A stretch of 64,000 nt of DNA, from positions 1,703,001-1,767,000 of the forward strand of contig NZ_CP007031.1 in the NCBI RefSeq assembly GCF_000224005.2, read 5' to 3'. Below the pieces are notes generated by a model. That model did not search any database. It was not told where the DNA came from and was given only the letters and a program-made list of their open reading frames with translations. Positions 62,533-64,000 of the stretch are shown in pieces. Positions within the stretch are counted from its first letter, which is position 1; each line of letters opens with the position of its first letter. Source of the stretch: Marichromatium purpuratum 984 (GTDB lineage: Bacteria; Pseudomonadota; Gammaproteobacteria; Chromatiales; Chromatiaceae). Made by a program: the position numbers and the translations under genes.

Positions 62533-64000
62533 TTGTCGAGATATCAAGCGACCCCGCCCGTAGACAGTCTGGTGCTCTACAAGACCCATCCGGCCCGTGT
62601 CCTCGGCGTCGGCGACAAGATCGAGATCCAGCTCGGCGGCGGCAGTACCAAGCGCGTGCGTCCCAAGGATATCGCGCTGCTGCATCCGGGGCCGCTGCGT
62701 TCGCTCGGTGAGCTGGAAAGGCTTCCCGAGGGCGCGGTGGACGATGCCTGGGAGCTGCTCGAGGGCGAGCAGACCACGCTCGAGGATCTCGCCGAGCTGG
62801 CCTTCGCCGAGTTCACCCCGGTGACGGCCTGGGCGAGCTGGCTGCTGGTTGCCGAGGGGCTGCGTTTCTGCGGCGCCCCCGAGTCGATCACGGTGCGCGC
62901 GCGTGCCGAGGTCGAGCGCGATCGGGCCGAGCGCGAGGCCAAGGCCGCCGCCGAGCGTGACTGGAAGGCCTTTCTCGAGCGCATGCGCGCGGCCACCCCG
63001 ACAGCGGAGGACCGGAGTCGACTCGCCGAGGTCGAGCGGCTGGCGCTGGGACAGACCGATCGCAGCCGCATCCTCGAGGCGCTCGGCTATCCGCAGACCC
63101 CGGAGCATGCCCATCGTGCGCTGGTCGAGGTCGCCTATTGGCCGGTCAATCACAATCCTTATCCGGCGCGTCGCGGCGTGCCCGGGGAGGACGCCGCGCT
63201 CGCGGTGCCGACGCTTGACGAGGACGAGCCGCGGCTCGATCTCACCCATCTCGAGGCCTTCGCCATCGACGACGAGGGCAACGAGGACCCGGACGACGCC
63301 CTGAGTCTCGAGGGCGAGCGGATCTGGGTCCACGTGGCCGATGTCGGCGCGCTGGTCGCGCCGGACGGTCCGCTCGATCTCGAGGCGCGCAGCCGGGGTG
63401 CCAACCTCTATCTGCCCGAGGGCATGGTCAAGATGCTCCCGTCTGAGACCACCACCCGGCTCGGACTCGGGCTGCAGCCGGTCTCGCCGGCCCTCTCCTT
63501 CGCCATGCGTTGTGATGAGCGGGGCGAGCTGCGCGACCTCGAGGTCCATCGCAGCTGGGTCAGGGTGCAGCGCCTGACCTATGGCGAGGTCGAGCAGCGC
63601 CTCGACGAGGTGCCCTTCGCCGCGCTACGCGCCACGATCGCGCGTTTTCACGACCGTCGCCAGGCCAATGGCGCCACCCGTCTGGCGTTGCCCGAGGTCA
63701 GCGTGCGTGTCGAGGACGGCGAGGTGCGGATCCGGCCGCTGCTACGGCTCGAGAGCCGCGAGCTGGTCACCGACGCCATGCTGATGGCCGGCGAGGCCGC
63801 CGCGCGGCTCTGTCTCGAGCAGGGGTTGGCGATCCCCTTCGCCACCCAGGCCACGCCTGACCCGGCCGAGGAGGCCAGCGATCTGGCGAGCATGTATGCG
63901 CGCCGGCGCTGCTTCAAGCCGACCCGCTTGTTGTGCGAGCCCGACCTTCACGCAGGACTCGGGCTGCCGCTCTATACCCGCGCCACCAGCCCGTTGCGTC
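62533..64000 (+). CDS. RNB-family exoribonuclease (RNase II-like), cut by window edge
   Basis: The frame is open from TTG 62533 to the window edge, giving 489 residues of an RNase II/RNB family enzyme, which degrades RNA 3' to 5'. The RNB catalytic acidic motif is present at about residue 236 (AIDDEGNEDPDDALSL), and downstream blocks (VHVADVGALV; LYLPEGMVKMLPSE) fit. GGAGAG nine bases upstream supports TTG 62533; GTG 62482 is an alternative. The C-terminal S1 region is beyond the edge, so RNase II versus another RNB subgroup cannot be decided. Confidence 0.85.
   Translation, partial: MSRYQATPPVDSLVLYKTHPARVLGVGDKIEIQLGGGSTKRVRPKDIALLHPGPLRSLGELERLPEGAVDDAWELLEGEQTTLEDLAELAFAEFTPVTAWASWLLVAEGLRFCGAPESITVRARAEVERDRAEREAKAAAERDWKAFLERMRAATPTAEDRSRLAEVERLALGQTDRSRILEALGYPQTPEHAHRALVEVAYWPVNHNPYPARRGVPGEDAALAVPTLDEDEPRLDLTHLEAFAIDDEGNEDPDDALSLEGERIWVHVADVGALVAPDGPLDLEARSRGANLYLPEGMVKMLPSETTTRLGLGLQPVSPALSFAMRCDERGELRDLEVHRSWVRVQRLTYGEVEQRLDEVPFAALRATIARFHDRRQANGATRLALPEVSVRVEDGEVRIRPLLRLESRELVTDAMLMAGEAAARLCLEQGLAIPFATQATPDPAEEASDLASMYARRRCFKPTRLLCEPDLHAGLGLPLYTRATSPLR

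Overview
Organism: the window is GC-rich (roughly two thirds G+C), densely coded DNA from a gammaproteobacterium. Gene content and order fit the Chromatiales/Chromatiaceae (purple sulfur bacterium-like): rimP-nusA-infB-rbfA-truB-rpsO-pnp, prfB-lysS, purM-purN beside pgsA-like and hda, nagZ-hpt-methylthioinosine phosphorylase, a YceF-type Maf protein, and OxyR with both E. coli-numbered redox cysteines. No photosynthesis or sulfur-oxidation gene is present, so this is a family-level inference, not proof. Almost all of the window is chromosomal housekeeping DNA; there is no prophage, plasmid module, CRISPR array or complete insertion sequence. || Layout. 1-5 kb: the start of a DUF389 membrane protein with two small genes ahead of it, then divergent oxyR and clpB, the latter behind a sigma32-like promoter. 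5-10 kb: a cassette of a phosphate-binding-like periplasmic protein, a porin-like protein and a membrane GGDEF-EAL protein, followed by a 1 kb repeat block built from GCTGGNN heptamers. 10-14 kb: nucleoside transporter, hslO, a phosphoesterase and a thiamine-binding-like protein, all on the minus strand. 14-17.5 kb: two small genes and a PAS-PAS-GGDEF-EAL-CZB protein. 17.5-26 kb: purMN, pgsA-like, wrbA-hda, acylphosphatase, cpdA, a rubrerythrin-like protein with an altered ligand, a Kunitz-domain lipoprotein, mltD and yceF. 26-33.5 kb: ftsH, a lone peptide-ABC permease, a second heptamer repeat block, nagZ-hpt, a hemerythrin-like protein, methylthioinosine phosphorylase and an Ala/Pro-rich membrane protein. 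33.5-42.5 kb: the transcription/translation operon from rimP to pnp, preceded by two terminator hairpins and a possible small RNA. 42.5-47.4 kb: a CinA/MoaB-like protein, an outer-membrane protein, a PilZ protein, a two-domain CbiX-like protein and three small membrane proteins. 47.5-55.3 kb: an adenylate cyclase-PilZ fusion, two unknown genes, a 1508-residue hybrid histidine kinase and a response-regulator diguanylate cyclase. 55.4-58.3 kb: tRNA-Val(CAC) with promoter and terminator, then a RAYT transposase-cupin-flavin reductase-hydrolase operon. 58.6-64 kb: prfB with its programmed frameshift, lysS, ygfZ and the start of an RNase II-family gene cut by the window edge. || How the genes work together. 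Second-messenger signalling is over-represented: two GGDEF-EAL proteins, one REC-GGDEF protein, one free PilZ protein and one cyclase-PilZ fusion that could link c-di-GMP to cAMP, with a CpdA-type cAMP phosphodiesterase also present. Protein quality control and oxidative-stress functions (clpB, hslO, ftsH, oxyR, rubrerythrin) are scattered through the region. Methylthioinosine phosphorylase makes hypoxanthine, which Hpt turns into IMP. The least explained DNA is the pair of heptamer-repeat blocks (9183-10205 and 29092-29381), which share core sequences in inverted orientation.
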